Shown: piece by piece, positions 31,350-41,792 of the stretch
Layout: every line of letters begins with the position of its first letter
Numbering within the stretch: position 1 is the stretch's first letter
DNA from: Biomphalaria glabrata
Taxonomy: Eukaryota; Mollusca; Gastropoda; Planorbidae
Assembly (NCBI RefSeq): GCF_947242115.1
Contig: NC_074723.1
Coordinates: 29,917,543 to 29,981,542 of the forward strand
Direction of reading: 5' to 3'
Length of the DNA: 64,000 nt
The notes under the pieces: model-generated
Databases searched by the model: none
What the model saw: the letters and a program-made list of their open reading frames with translations, nothing else
What the model was told of the DNA's origin: nothing
Made by a program: the position numbers and the translations under genes

Positions 31350-32509
31350 CATAAAGGGTAACATCTTCTGTGCCTGCTCTTGCGTTAACTTGTTCAGAAA
31401 TATATACACTACCCTTGGAAAAATTATTTATAGCATTGTGTGACATCCTTAGCTCCTTGGTCACGTGTGTGGTAGGTCAAGACTTAAACTCGGTGTTAGT
31501 GACAGTGGTAGCTTTAGGATAAAATGTTAGTGTAAGTTTAGTTGACGGATGGTACAGCTAAACTGCTCGGCTAGTTCTCGAGTCAATTTTAACGGAGATG
31601 TCGGGTTATGGTCAGTTTTAAATGCACGTTTAATTACGCTTATAGCTCAATGGGAGGACTGGCTATATGGGTAAATGCAGGGGCGTAGCAACCATGGCGC
31701 GAAGAGGTTGTTTGTGTCCGGGCCCACGACCAATATGGTCCCAAACTGGCTCTTGTAAAGGAAAAAATGTGTTGACTTATAAGAATTAAATGTTTAAAAG
31801 CATTTCGTTATTTGACTTAAATCATTGTATATTTATATTTCTACTGCTGTCTATGGCAAAAAACAAACAAACAACCCCCACAACAAATTAATGTAAATCT
31901 TATTAGTGAAGTATGTAACATATTAAAGAATGATAACTCTTAAATCGTCAGTACAGCGTTTCCTTACATACTATCGTGTTAAGAATTTAAATAATAATAA
32001 TAATAATAAAGTGCAAAAAGCGAGAAAGTTTGCAATAAGAAAAAAATGATGTTTGTTTTTGTTTAATTGTTATTTCTTTAAATATATTACTGAACATTGC
32101 CCCTAGTTGTATTACATTAATTGATAGTATAAGTAAACAGAAAAATATAGTCCTGTATCTTGTAGTAAATATTGATTTCAAAATTAAAATAAACCAAAAA
32201 AAAAAAAACAAAAAAAAAACTAAATAGTATTGGAATAATATAGCGTGGAGGGAAGTCGTCAGGTCCCTATACTAGAGACGAAGAATGCGCATTCAAAATA
32301 TTCAGCATGTAACTTGAAATATTAGCTAGTTACACGGTTGAGAATGACAGCGACCTTTCAAATGACCCGGAAGATTGAGGGTCTTGTTTTCGTTGACCCC
32401 AAGAGAAACATGCGCAATGTGTGTGTTGTCAGTCGTATGTGTTTTCCTGGATATATACTCTCACATTAGGCACAGTGTTGTTCAATTAGGTTCAGTCACG
32501 TTCAATTTA
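31350..32509. other. No gene; repeat-family fragments
   Basis: GCAGGGGCGTAGCAACCATG at about 31,676 is a solo end of the preceding MITE type. An (AAT)n run lies at 31,989-32,009. No supported coding sequence. Confidence 0.4.
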
Positions 32510-32693
32510 CCGGAAGGAGGCTAACGTCCTATCCTGAACCCAGGCCTAAAGGTACCATGTTATGCCACTGGGCATGCCAGTTGACCCATCAACCCTATGT
32601 GCCGGAAGGAGGCTAACGTCCTATCCTGAACCCAGGCCTAAAGGTACCCTTTTATGCCACTGGGCATGCCCGTTGACCTATCAACCCTATGTG
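32510..32693. repeat. 92-bp tandem duplication
   Basis: CCGGAAGGAGGCTAACGTCC... occurs at 32,510-32,601 and 32,602-32,693 with few differences. Each copy includes CACTGGGCATGCC. Function unknown. Confidence 0.92.
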
Positions 32694-32769
32694 CTGGTAG
32701 ATATACATGTCGCTAGGAATTGAAGTATGTCCGCTAATATAGTAAAAGATGTTATAATATTCTCTAATG

Positions 32770-33198
32770 CAATGTTTCCCAAACCTTTTCCTAAACAGAG
32801 CACCTTGCACAGTAGGAGTATTTAGCGGAACACTTTACTTATTTTTGTAGAGATTAATGGACCTCATTCACTAATCGTAAACAAACATTTAGCCACGTGA
32901 TTCTCTATCTCTTCTATACAAATTACGATCTAATTTTGTATACACAATGTCTATCACGTGACATTTTTTTTTACGTTTTTTTATCAATATTTTAATACAC
33001 AATGGCTATCACGTGACAGTTTTTTTTTTCGTTGTTTTATCAATATTATCACGTGACTAAATGTTGGTTGTTTACGATTGGTTAATGAGGCCCATTCACG
33101 TGGAGGTCTACTAGTTAATTATTCCAGTAGTTCCTGGAACACCTATTAAGGCATCGTGGAACACTAGGATTCCGCGGAACGCAGTTTGGGATACACTG
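32770..33198. mobile_element. hAT element with 'GTTTCCCAAAC' ends
   Basis: Left end CAATGTTTCCCAAACC, right end AGTTTGGGATACACTG. Octamers CTCTAATG (32,762-32,769) and CTCCAATG (33,199-33,206) match at 7 of 8. Non-coding. A second, palindromic element sits inside it. Confidence 0.87.
32868..33108. mobile_element. Palindromic MITE nested in the hAT, rich in CACGTG
   Basis: The left arm (AATGGACCTCATTCACTAAT, CGTAAACAAACATTTAGCCA, CGTGAT) is the inverse of the right arm (ATCACGTGACTAAATG..., GTTTACGATTGGTTAATGAG, GCCCATT), giving arms of about 48 bp. The middle has about two tandem copies of a 60-bp segment (ACACAATGKCTATCACGTGAC). CACGTG occurs five times between about 32,895 and 33,100. Family unknown. 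Confidence 0.75.
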
Positions 33199-33206
33199 CT
33201 CCAATG

Positions 33207-35100
33207 AAAGAAGCCCATAGAATGTCACCACTGACCTATCAATCAACCTCTCATTACCCTTTATATTAGACCTTGTACAAGCTTTACAGTGTTTTATAAA
33301 TACTAGCCTCACAAATTTTATCAAATTATTTGCGTATACCCGAATACTGAGCTTGTACTGAGCTTCAAACCCTTATATAAAGAATGTACTAAGTAATTAA
33401 ACTAACAACATTAGACTACTTAGTACGTAAAGTCCTATAGAATTTACCTAGTGTGAACAGAGGCCTATCGTAGTAAAACAAATCTAATTATTAATTCAGG
33501 TTTGTCCATTACTGAGTTGATTGCCAGGACACTATTACTTGTAAGATGTCGTTACTGAGTTGTGTGTCAAGACACAAGTACTAGTCAGAAATCCTTACTA
33601 AATCGGGTGTCACGACACGATTAGGCCCTAACTGTACTACATACATCGGAATGTCATTTTGTAAATAAGATAAGATATTTTTTATTGGTCCAATCAAACG
33701 GAAATTGACTACAATTGACCACTTCAGCGTAACTCCTGTACAATAACAGTATAGATGAAAACATAATTCGAACAACATTCACACACGAAACACATACACA
33801 CTCACAACCAGCGCTTTATGAATTAGTCTTTTATGTACTTCTCGGTGGCGACAAATGACCTTGTAACACTGACCGAAAGTTGTATAAAAGAGTTTCTAAA
33901 TCTTTTCAGTTTTAGTCCTAATGGAAAGGTGACGACCACTTCGTTCAGATCTTATGCAACAGTTGTTTAATGGGTGCAGGTTGTCTTTAAGAATCGTGTG
34001 TTTTGTAAAGGCATCTGTCATGAAAAAGCTCTTCAAGAGACGGTAGCTGTGTTCGAGTGATATACTATGCTTTTTTAATTAGTCTATGTCTTTGTGCCAG
34101 TGAAGTATGTAAATTCATACATAATGACTCGATTTGTTCTTTGCCACACTCAACCTTCGAGTTTCTTAGGGAGAGAGAAGGGGGGGGGGCGCTCGATCAT
34201 GTTCCTTAACTCGGCAACCACGGGTACTTTGCCACCTACCTCCCTACTCTACCTACCTACCTACATGGAGAAATACACTTCGTTACGTGACCCCATGCTT
34301 GCATATGGCATGGAATGAGTGGATTGTATGGTAAGCCAAAACAGTGTTTACTCCCAGTTCGCCCCTGACTCCTAAAACATTCCTTCCCTCTTGCCGCCGT
34401 AAATCGAAGCCAGCTACGCCCCTGTATACTTCCTCAATGAATCAAAAAAAAAATAGAGCGAGCTACACTCCCAAAGCCAAACAAAACAGAAAGATTTATG
34501 CATCTTAATTTTCTCCCTTTGTTTTTAACTAAAACATATATCGCCTTGTGATTATAATTTCTATTTATAGAATTATCATGTAAGCCTACTCACTCTGTCC
34601 ACTTGTCAGTGCACCGTTTGATAAAGTGTGCTGTGTAGTGACCTACTTTTCACAAAACGAAACAATCCTCAGGGGAGGCCCGCTCAGAAAGATGTATTCT
34701 ATTGTGTTTTAGATCACTTAGGAACTGATTCACCCGTGAACAGAGACTTATCGACTGGAGTCCGATGTTAACAGTGTTCACATTCATAATGATGCCCCGA
34801 TCGATAAGTTACTTTGCCTCGGTTGCATTTTAATAGCGCTGTTTCGGTTAGGTAGATCTCCAAACACCCAGATTCTGTGTAAAATATAACCCAGATATAT
34901 CCAGACTAACGCATGTAGTTTATTTCAAAATGTAGTACTGATGTGATATCAATTCGTAGAGCAAAGAAAAATAATGTTCGGGCTAACATTTAACATGGAT
35001 GTTGATTGGTCAGAAAGCAGCCTATCAGTTGTACACTTACTAGGACGTCTAGTGGAAGGGATGAATGCATCTCTGTGAAGTTGTAAAATCTTCAGGTCTC
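33207..35100. other. No gene recognised
   Basis: AT-rich DNA with short ORFs lacking domains. A (CTAC)n-like tract lies at about 34,240-34,264 and a G run at about 34,183. Short imitative phrases (TTACTGAGTTG) repeat at about 33,510 and 33,552. Confidence 0.4.
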
Positions 35101-35103
35101 AAC

Positions 35104-35150
35104 CCAGTGTTTCTCAAACTGTGTGGGTGCCACCAAACACTCATCCACAT
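35104..35150. mobile_element. Solo hAT end
   Basis: CAGTGTTTCTCAAACTG is a classic hAT terminus. No partner end was found downstream; the 62-bp array starts 85 bp later. Confidence 0.4.
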
Positions 35151-35186
35151 CCAGCGACGTCTTGACATGGGGGAAGGCCCGGTCAA

Positions 35187-35557
35187 TTAACTTATTAATG
35201 AACAATAATATGTTCATTGTAGTTATAAATTCTGGTATCAACAGTAAACTTATTAATGAACAATAATATATGTTCATTGTAGTTATAAATCCAGGTATCA
35301 ACAGTAAACTTATTAATGGCAACAATAATATATGTTCATTGTAGTTATAAATCCAGGTATCAACAGTAAACTTATTAATGGCAACAATAATATATGTTCA
35401 TTGTAGTTATAAATCCAGGTATCAACAGTAAACTTATTAATGGCGACAATAATATATGTTCATTGTAGTTATAAATCCAGGTATCAACAGTAAACTTATT
35501 AATGGCGACAATAATATATGTTCATTGTAGTTATAAATCCTGGTATCAACAGTAACC
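35187..35557. repeat. 62-bp tandem array, about 6 copies
   Basis: Unit ACTTATTAATGGCAACAATA followed by ATATATGTTCATTGTAGTTATAAATCCAGGTATCAACAGTAA. Copies are nearly identical; the first lacks a few bases. Short translated frames are by-products. Confidence 0.95.
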
Positions 35558-35920
35558 AATAAGTCAAGTGACATTGTTTTAACAAGAATTCTTTTAAAAA
35601 AAAAACAAAGCTTATGTTAATTCAACTGTATCAATAAGTTGGACCAGTCATGTGTTGACGACATACTAGTATTCATAATATGCCCTTGACATAATAAATC
35701 TGTGCGATTAGAAATATTTTTACTTATTGTTTTTTGTAATCACAACAAATTTCCGTAAGGATCAGTAAAGCAGTCTTAGTCTTAGTCTTTAGCCTTCTCA
35801 ATACTCTATGATCCTGTCACGTGTCTGGACCAGTTATGAAAGTGGTAGGGAAGAAAAAGGGGGGGGGGGTATCTTTGTGAATGTTTACAATTACATGATC
35901 GTTTTTTTTTTATGCATAAA
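35558..35920. other. No gene; fragment of family A end
   Basis: ACAAAGCTTATGTTAATTCAACTGTAT at about 35,606 is a truncated reverse family A end. A G run lies at about 35,860. Otherwise featureless. Confidence 0.4.
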
Positions 35921-35954
35921 TAAATGTTTACTCAGGGCTCGAGTCCTCAAGGGA

Positions 35955-36165
35955 ACTAATTCAACTTATACCACCACATCTGTCAAGTACGATTTCTTTC
36001 CCTTGTTCAAGATACCAAACAAATAATTAATTACCAACAGTTAATTATTTAATTGTTGCTTTTTTAATTGATTGTAGGTTAAAAGTAATATTTGTGCAAA
36101 ATTCCGAGCTTATTCCGAGATTGGGTTTGGGAGAAATAACGTGTAAAAGCTTTTTAGGTGGGAGG
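35955..36165 (+). repeat. MITE-like family A copy
   Basis: GATACCAAACAAATAATTAA, TTGTGCAAAATTCCGAGC and GGGAGAAATAACGTGTA; diverged at both ends. Confidence 0.6.
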
Positions 36166-36584
36166 GTGACACAATAATTTAGAGAGACCCTAACTCTAGC
36201 AACGCCTTTGCTTGGAACTCAAAAAAAACAACATTGTCAGTGGTTTCTTTCGTATTTTGGTCTACCATTCTGCACTTACATCTACTCCTCATTTTAAATT
36301 TCCCAAAACTGGTGAAATAGTTTTAGAATAAGTTGACGATGATTCGCTGTCACGTTGATGATCAAGTTTTTAAAAAGTTTCGTCCAGTGGACCTTATTGT
36401 GCGTGTGTGTGTGTTGTGTGTGTATGTGTGTTTTTCGTGTGTATGTTTATGTGATTGATGGCCAGTCTTTAGGCACGACTTGGTCGAAGTCGAATACGAG
36501 AGGATCTGAGTCTTGTAAGGCATGAGTCTAATAAGAAAAGAATGTCCTCAAAACACTGTAGAAAAAGAAGGAAAATGTAAAAAT

Positions 36585-36820
36585 CATAGACACAAATAAA
36601 TATAGACTGGCCGATAATAGAGTTTTATGAAATGAAAATTTGTGACTTGCATTTCTGTGTACTTTATTTATGTCTATGAGTTTTGTTTAATCTCTAAGAC
36701 TGAAGATCATGCAATTTTTCAATTTTTCAGAATTCGGAAATCCGAATACAATAGATATACATGTTTTCAAGTTACATGAAGTTATTTCCTTTTTCCAGTC
36801 TATATTTATTTATGTCTATG
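36585..36820. mobile_element. 236-bp MITE with perfect 8-bp target duplication
   Basis: Ends CATAGACACAAATAAATATA(GACTGG) and the inverse of CATAGACATAAATAAATATA(GACTGG): 26-bp inverted repeats with one mismatch. Identical octamers GTAAAAAT at 36,577-36,584 and 36,821-36,828 point to a hAT-type mechanism. AT-rich and non-coding. Confidence 0.93.
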
Positions 36821-36844
36821 GTAAAAATACTTTTTTTTAAAAAA

Positions 36845-37700
36845 GAAAACCGAACTTATATAACGGAAAGAACTGCACATTCACAGCCATGTTTCTCAAT
36901 AATGTAGTATGTGTTTCCCTTTTCTAAATCAGACAAAATTAATAGATTGCTACATATTAATTAATTAACTGGTTAATTTGTATTTATTGATTCGTGCTTT
37001 TTTTTTCGGAGGTAAGGGAGGGGTTTCAACTTGACCCGAGAAAGGGAAGTGGGAGAAATAACGTGTACAAAATTTGTACTGGAAAGACAGACGGAGTGAG
37101 TTGATTGATATAAGCTTTGTAATAACAAGAAAGTAAGTTAGCCTTAAATATAGAGACTTGAGGCTAACAGTAAGTCATTTCATTCTACATCTAACTATTT
37201 TGGTTCGGGAGAAATCGTTTAAGAAATTATGTTAGGGAAAGAGCTGCGCGCTTATGACTATATCTCTCAATAATGTTTAAGTTATTTCCCGTGTTTGATT
37301 TCAAACAAAAAAATTAGTTACCAATAATTCATTGACTACTTGGTTAATTTTTTTAAAATTGATTCGTGTTTTGTTAGGTACAATAAATAAAAAGTTTCAA
37401 CTTCATCTGAGAATTGGTATGGGAGAAATAACGTCTTCAATTATATAAGGGGGCGAAATCCACATATTTAACAGTAACTTTGAATACTGAATTCCCCTTC
37501 TTGGTATCAAACCAAATAATTAATTGGCAGTAATTAAATGACTAATTGTTTATTTTCTTTCTTATTGAATCATGTCTTGTCAATACCAATGAATGATTGT
37601 GCAACTTTTCAACTTGATACAACAATGGGTGTGGGCACTGTTAGAGAAATAACATGTTATAACTGTTAGAGAAATAACATGTAGGCTACATACAGAGTGA
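36845..37700 (+). repeat. Three family A copies head to tail
   Basis: Copies lie at about 36,845-37,125, 37,200-37,440 and 37,445-37,700. Each shows a head (GGAAAGAACTGCACATTCAC or GGGAAAGAGCTGCGCGC), a TTAATTA-rich middle and TTTCAACTT...GAGAAATAACGTG. The second and third have lost the end motif GATATAAGCTTTG. They differ too much for recent tandem amplification. Confidence 0.75.
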
Positions 37701-37707
37701 GTTAATA

Positions 37708-37960
37708 CAGTAAAGTTCCCCTTTCAGACCTTGTGGTCTATAGGGCAGATGATTCTGTGGCCTACGGTAAACGAGGGTGTCATTTGGCCAGCACAACGAC
37801 CAACCACCTTTACTTTTCCACCAACTAATGCCAGGTACACATTAGAGCTGGATGGACTCAGAAGCTCCCAAAGATCCTGAAATAAAAAATCCCATTCTTC
37901 ACCAGGATTCGAGCCCGGGACCCCCGGTTCGGAAGCCAAGCGCTTCCACCGCGCCTCCAT
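37708..37960 (-). mobile_element. tRNA-derived SINE, copy 10, reverse
   Basis: From AGTTCCCCTTTCAGACCTTG to GGAAGCCAAGCGCTTCCACC and GCGCCTCC. The B box GGATTCGAGCCCGGGACC is readable in reverse. A few bases of the A box region are missing. Confidence 0.93.
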
Positions 37961-37974
37961 ATAATATAAAATGA

Positions 37975-38131
37975 TAAATAATATAATATAATATAATATA
38001 ATATAATATAATATAATATAATATAATATAATATAATATAATATAATATAATATAATATAATATAATATAATATAATATAATATAATATAATATAATATA
38101 ATATAATATAATATAATATAATATAATATAT
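37975..38131. repeat. (ATAAT)n microsatellite, about 30 units
   Basis: Pure ATAAT pentamer tract next to the SINE's tRNA-head side. Reading frames through it are artefacts. Confidence 0.97.
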
Positions 38132-38690
38132 AAGCATTGTAAAATTAAGAGAGTGGGTGACAAAGATACCCAGATCTGGTGTAAAATACATGGCGTTTGA
38201 AACACTTGGTCATGATCGCAACCTTTTTCTCGTACAAAAAGAAAAGGTTTCAAGGCGATGTTGACGTGATGGACCACTGGATCAATATGACAGCCCTTTC
38301 CTATCACTACCGGTGGATGTCAGTACTCACTTCGCTGAGTCAGGACGAGGCCCGCCACACCCACCTACTTACCTTCACGACCTTGACGGCAGGCTGTTGG
38401 AATAGTTTGTGCTTTAATGACTGTGCATCTGGTGTGCATGCAAACCTGAGAGTCTGGTGTGCACTAACGATCGTGAACCAACCCAACAGGTCGAGGAGTT
38501 CTAAGACACAGTCTTTCTGGTGACATACCACTTAACAAGGTGAGTGACATGCCATGATGGTGTAGAGACTATGTGCTCATGCAGGTCGTTGGGCTGTAGC
38601 CCCAGATAGCTAGTGCACAAAACCTTTGTAGGCGAATGAATTATATTTTTATATTAACTTTCATCAACTCAGGCGCTATTTCACCCTCAC
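38132..38690. other. Unique-looking sequence, no gene proven
   Basis: More GC-rich than its surroundings, with a 108-codon frame (38,197-38,523) whose product resembles nothing I know and which has no convincing splice context. Confidence 0.4.
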
Positions 38691-38768
38691 TGGCATGGGC
38701 GTAGCAAGGATTTTTTCTGGAAGGGGGTGGGGTAGGGTTGGGGGGAGATTTTTTTCTCCATAACGCGC

Positions 38769-38774
38769 CATATA

Positions 38775-38810
<36 letters not shown>

Positions 38811-38956
38811 TGTATGTATGTATGTATGTATGTATGTATGTATGTATGTATGTATGTGTGTATGTATGTATGTATGTATGTATGTATGTATGTATGTATG
38901 TATGTATGTATGTGTGTATGTATGTATGTATGTATGTATGTATGTATGTATGTATG

Positions 38957-38988
<32 letters not shown>

Positions 38989-39165
38989 TGTATGTATGTA
39001 TGTATATGTATGTATGTATGTATGTATGTATATGTATGTATGTATGTATGTATGTATATATGTATGTAGGCCTATGTATGTATGTATGTATGTATGTATG
39101 TATGTATGTATGTATGTATGTATGTATGTATGTATGTATGTATATATATATATATGTGTGTGTGT
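38769..39165. repeat. (GTAT)n microsatellite, about 395 bp
   Basis: TGTA/GTAT tetramer with occasional GTGT and TATA interruptions, flanked by (AT)n and (GT)n. The MYVCMYVC-type frames are artefacts. Confidence 0.97.
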
Positions 39166-40210
39166 GTGTACACGTAATTACTTTTTATTACATTACGACC
39201 CTTCAGTTTTTTGGAAGACGTTTATTATACCCTAGATTTCCTGGAGTTGGAAAGACTGTGGACACACGGCCTTTGCCAGGAGGGTGTCTGGGAAGGGGGA
39301 GCGCTGTTAATCGCCAAGCACTATCCCCAATATATAAAACAAATAAATGCATATTCTGAGGTATGTGCAGTGCATTATCCTGCTATTAAAAAATTTTAAT
39401 TCAAAAACCAACTCTGCTATTCACTGAACTTTATTGGCGGAGCCCAGCGACTGTTAGAAATTTATAACCCGTCTTGGCTACGCTCATGGAATTAGGTGAC
39501 TGTCGTTTGCATTTTTTTTTTATAAGAGGGGGTTTTAAACCTCAAAACCCCTTGGAGGGGGATTTTAAACTCACCCCCTCATTTGACTATGTTGGGGTAA
39601 GCGATGATTATCTTCAAAATCTAAGCTAAAATAAACAAAATCTTAAGATTTTGCGGAGACGTCATGAAATTGCTTCAAAAAGTTTTAAGTCGATATTGTT
39701 GCAGACGGGTTTTTTTTTTTTTGCTAAGACGGAACATGAAATTCCTTATGAGATGATTGTATGAGATGATAAAAGTAACATTCACTGGCCTATATATGTG
39801 ACATATATATTTTGTATATATAATATATTTTTTACATAATAGTCTATATAGCTAAGTGATTTTGAATAACCTCTTAGTCTTCAAAAGTTAAAATTATTAC
39901 CCATCCGCTTTTTTGCTTACATAACAACGAATTACGAAACACAAACAGACATTAGATAGTCACTTTTTTAGTGTCACAGTTTAATTTATAATTATTAGAT
40001 TCTCTAGATCTATCTAGAATCTAAAGCTACATCTAGCTTTGAAACAAAAGGAAATATATCTGGTATGGTATGTATAGATCTAGAAGTGAGTAGTAGGCCT
40101 AGTAGAGTCTAAGAATACATATAAATACTTACAAAACTGAATCAGTGTATTATGTGTATATACCGATACCACACATTAAAAAAGAAGTTTGATCTAGGTC
40201 TATTTCATCA
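39166..40210. other. No gene recognised
   Basis: Contains a MITE-like GGCTACGCTCATGGAATTAG piece at about 39,476 and several TAGATCT-rich stretches. No domain-bearing ORF. Confidence 0.4.
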
Positions 40211-40217
40211 TTATCAT

Positions 40218-40595
40218 CTATCTGCATTTGAGTAAGGGCATGAGAGGATTAAATCCTCTCTCGCAAAAGTTCTGGAAAGAAACCCTGCTGTCTTGCATAG
40301 TGCATGTCACCATACAGGTCCAGAATTTTTGGTTTCCCAGACCTGTTGAGACGGAGATCAGCCTGGGGCAGTCAAATAGAATATCCCTACAGCGGGGGCA
40401 CCATGACTCAAAATTTGGCCATAGCCGTGAGAAATATGAGCCAACAGAACAGTGGCCTGTCCTGCACTGTGCTATTATAGCTTGCTCAGGCCTAGATAGC
40501 CTCCACCACGGGGAAGTGCGGTCAGGGCGCCTCATGCGCTCCCAGACTCCACAGGCTTTTTGGGACTTGTCCCAGCACTCAAACCACTTTTCCAT
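40218..40595 (-). mobile_element. LINE RNase H-side C-terminal fragment
   Basis: A 125-codon minus frame gives LSRPEQAIIAQCRTGHCSVG, SYFSRLWPNFESWCPRC and ILFDCPRL. This is the 'EQxxIAQxRTGHC ... CPxC ... CPRL' tail that follows RNase H in I/R1-type LINEs. It is unbroken over this stretch but 5'-truncated. Confidence 0.82.
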
Positions 40596-40751
40596 TTCTG
40601 TTTTTTGAACAGATTTAGATTCTATTAGTTATTAGTGCATTATAGTTTATCTAACATCTTATAATTCTTATTATCCATAATCTACTATAACTGTTGCGAT
40701 CGTTACAATTTATTTTTGAAAGATTTGATTATTTAAGACTATATAACAAAA

Positions 40752-40995
40752 CTGGTGGCTGAGTGGTAAAGCACTTGGCTTCCGAACCTGGAGTCTCAGG
40801 TTTGAATCCTGGTGAAGACTGGGATTTTTAATTTTGGGATCTTTAGGGCAGCTCTGAGTCCACCAAGCTCTAATGGGTATTAGTTGGGGAAAAGTAAAAG
40901 TGGTTGGTTGTTGTACTGGTCACATGGCACCCCTGTTAACTGTGGGCCACAGAAACTGATGACCTATAAATCATCTGCCCTATAGACTGCATGAA
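40752..40995 (+). mobile_element. tRNA-derived SINE, copy 11
   Basis: GGTGGCTGAGTGGTAAAGCA, GGTTTGAATCC and the body to AATCATCTGCCCTATAGACTG; diverged, and the 3' end is lost. Confidence 0.88.
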
Positions 40996-40999
40996 TTAT

Positions 41000-41609
41000 A
41001 ATTGTAACATGTCCTATCCACAGTAGAAATTTGTTTTTTTTTACTGAGAATGTCTTGTGCTTTTATTGAAGTTAATAAAGATTCCTGCCATCAGAATTGA
41101 AAAAAAAGCATTTACCTGGTATATCTAAATTTTATTTATATATAATCCAAATAAGCTGCTCCTGTATTAGCATAGATTAATGTGTGATTATGATCTGAGT
41201 TTGTCTATGTGCAAAAGGGATCAACACACAGTCAGTAATATCCAAATTAGGAATGTCTCAAATCTTTGGTTTGGGTCAACATAAAATAGTATGTAACAGA
41301 CAAATAAAACAGTAATGAGTTGAATATTATTGAAATTATCTAATTGAATTTATAAATGACTTTTAGAGAAAAGTTATTTTAATTTTATTTATAAAATTTT
41401 CATCTTTCTTTGGACCTCTATGGTCATCTCAATTTTAGGAATTTAGATGCACTAGATGTTTTCCTACATAGTCTTTATAATCTAGAGTCATTAATGTTAA
41501 AATATAAAATGGTATAATTAATATTTAAAAAAAAAAAATTTAATGAATTACTAGTTTTGGCAATAAAATGCATTCTAAAGCATTTATTTTGGCTTTGAAT
41601 GTATTTCAG
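41000..41609. other. Upstream region of the FAD oxidoreductase gene
   Basis: AT-rich, with no promoter motif that I can support. An upstream untranslated exon is likely since GTATTTCAG at 41,601-41,609 is a good splice acceptor just before the start codon. Confidence 0.35.
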
Positions 41610-41635
41610 GCATGAAAAATATATAATAAACAGAG

Positions 41636-41792
41636 ATGTCTGCGAATAGAAAACGTATTCTAATAGTCGGAGCTGGAGCATCTGGAATTGCAGCTGCTTA
41701 CTCCTTAGGAAAACATGCAGAGAAATTTGAAGTGCACCTATGGGACAAGAGCTCATTCCCTGGTGGTGTGGCAACTACAGAACCAATAGAAG
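41636..41792 (+). CDS. FAD oxidoreductase exon 1
   Basis: 52 codons plus one base, ending CAATAGAAG|GTATGC. Encodes the dinucleotide-binding GAGASG motif. Confidence 0.88.

Noticed and set aside
37724-38307. IILYY-repeat reading frames
   Set aside because: They are translations of the ATAAT pentamer tract joined to a reverse SINE.
38197-38523. 108-codon frame as a host exon
   Set aside because: No known domain and no splice signals in matching phase.
38738-39359. MYVC-repeat reading frames
   Set aside because: They are translations of a GTAT tetranucleotide tract.
40228-40608. Plus-strand 126-codon frame
   Set aside because: It is the antisense of the LINE tail, whose motifs read on the minus strand.
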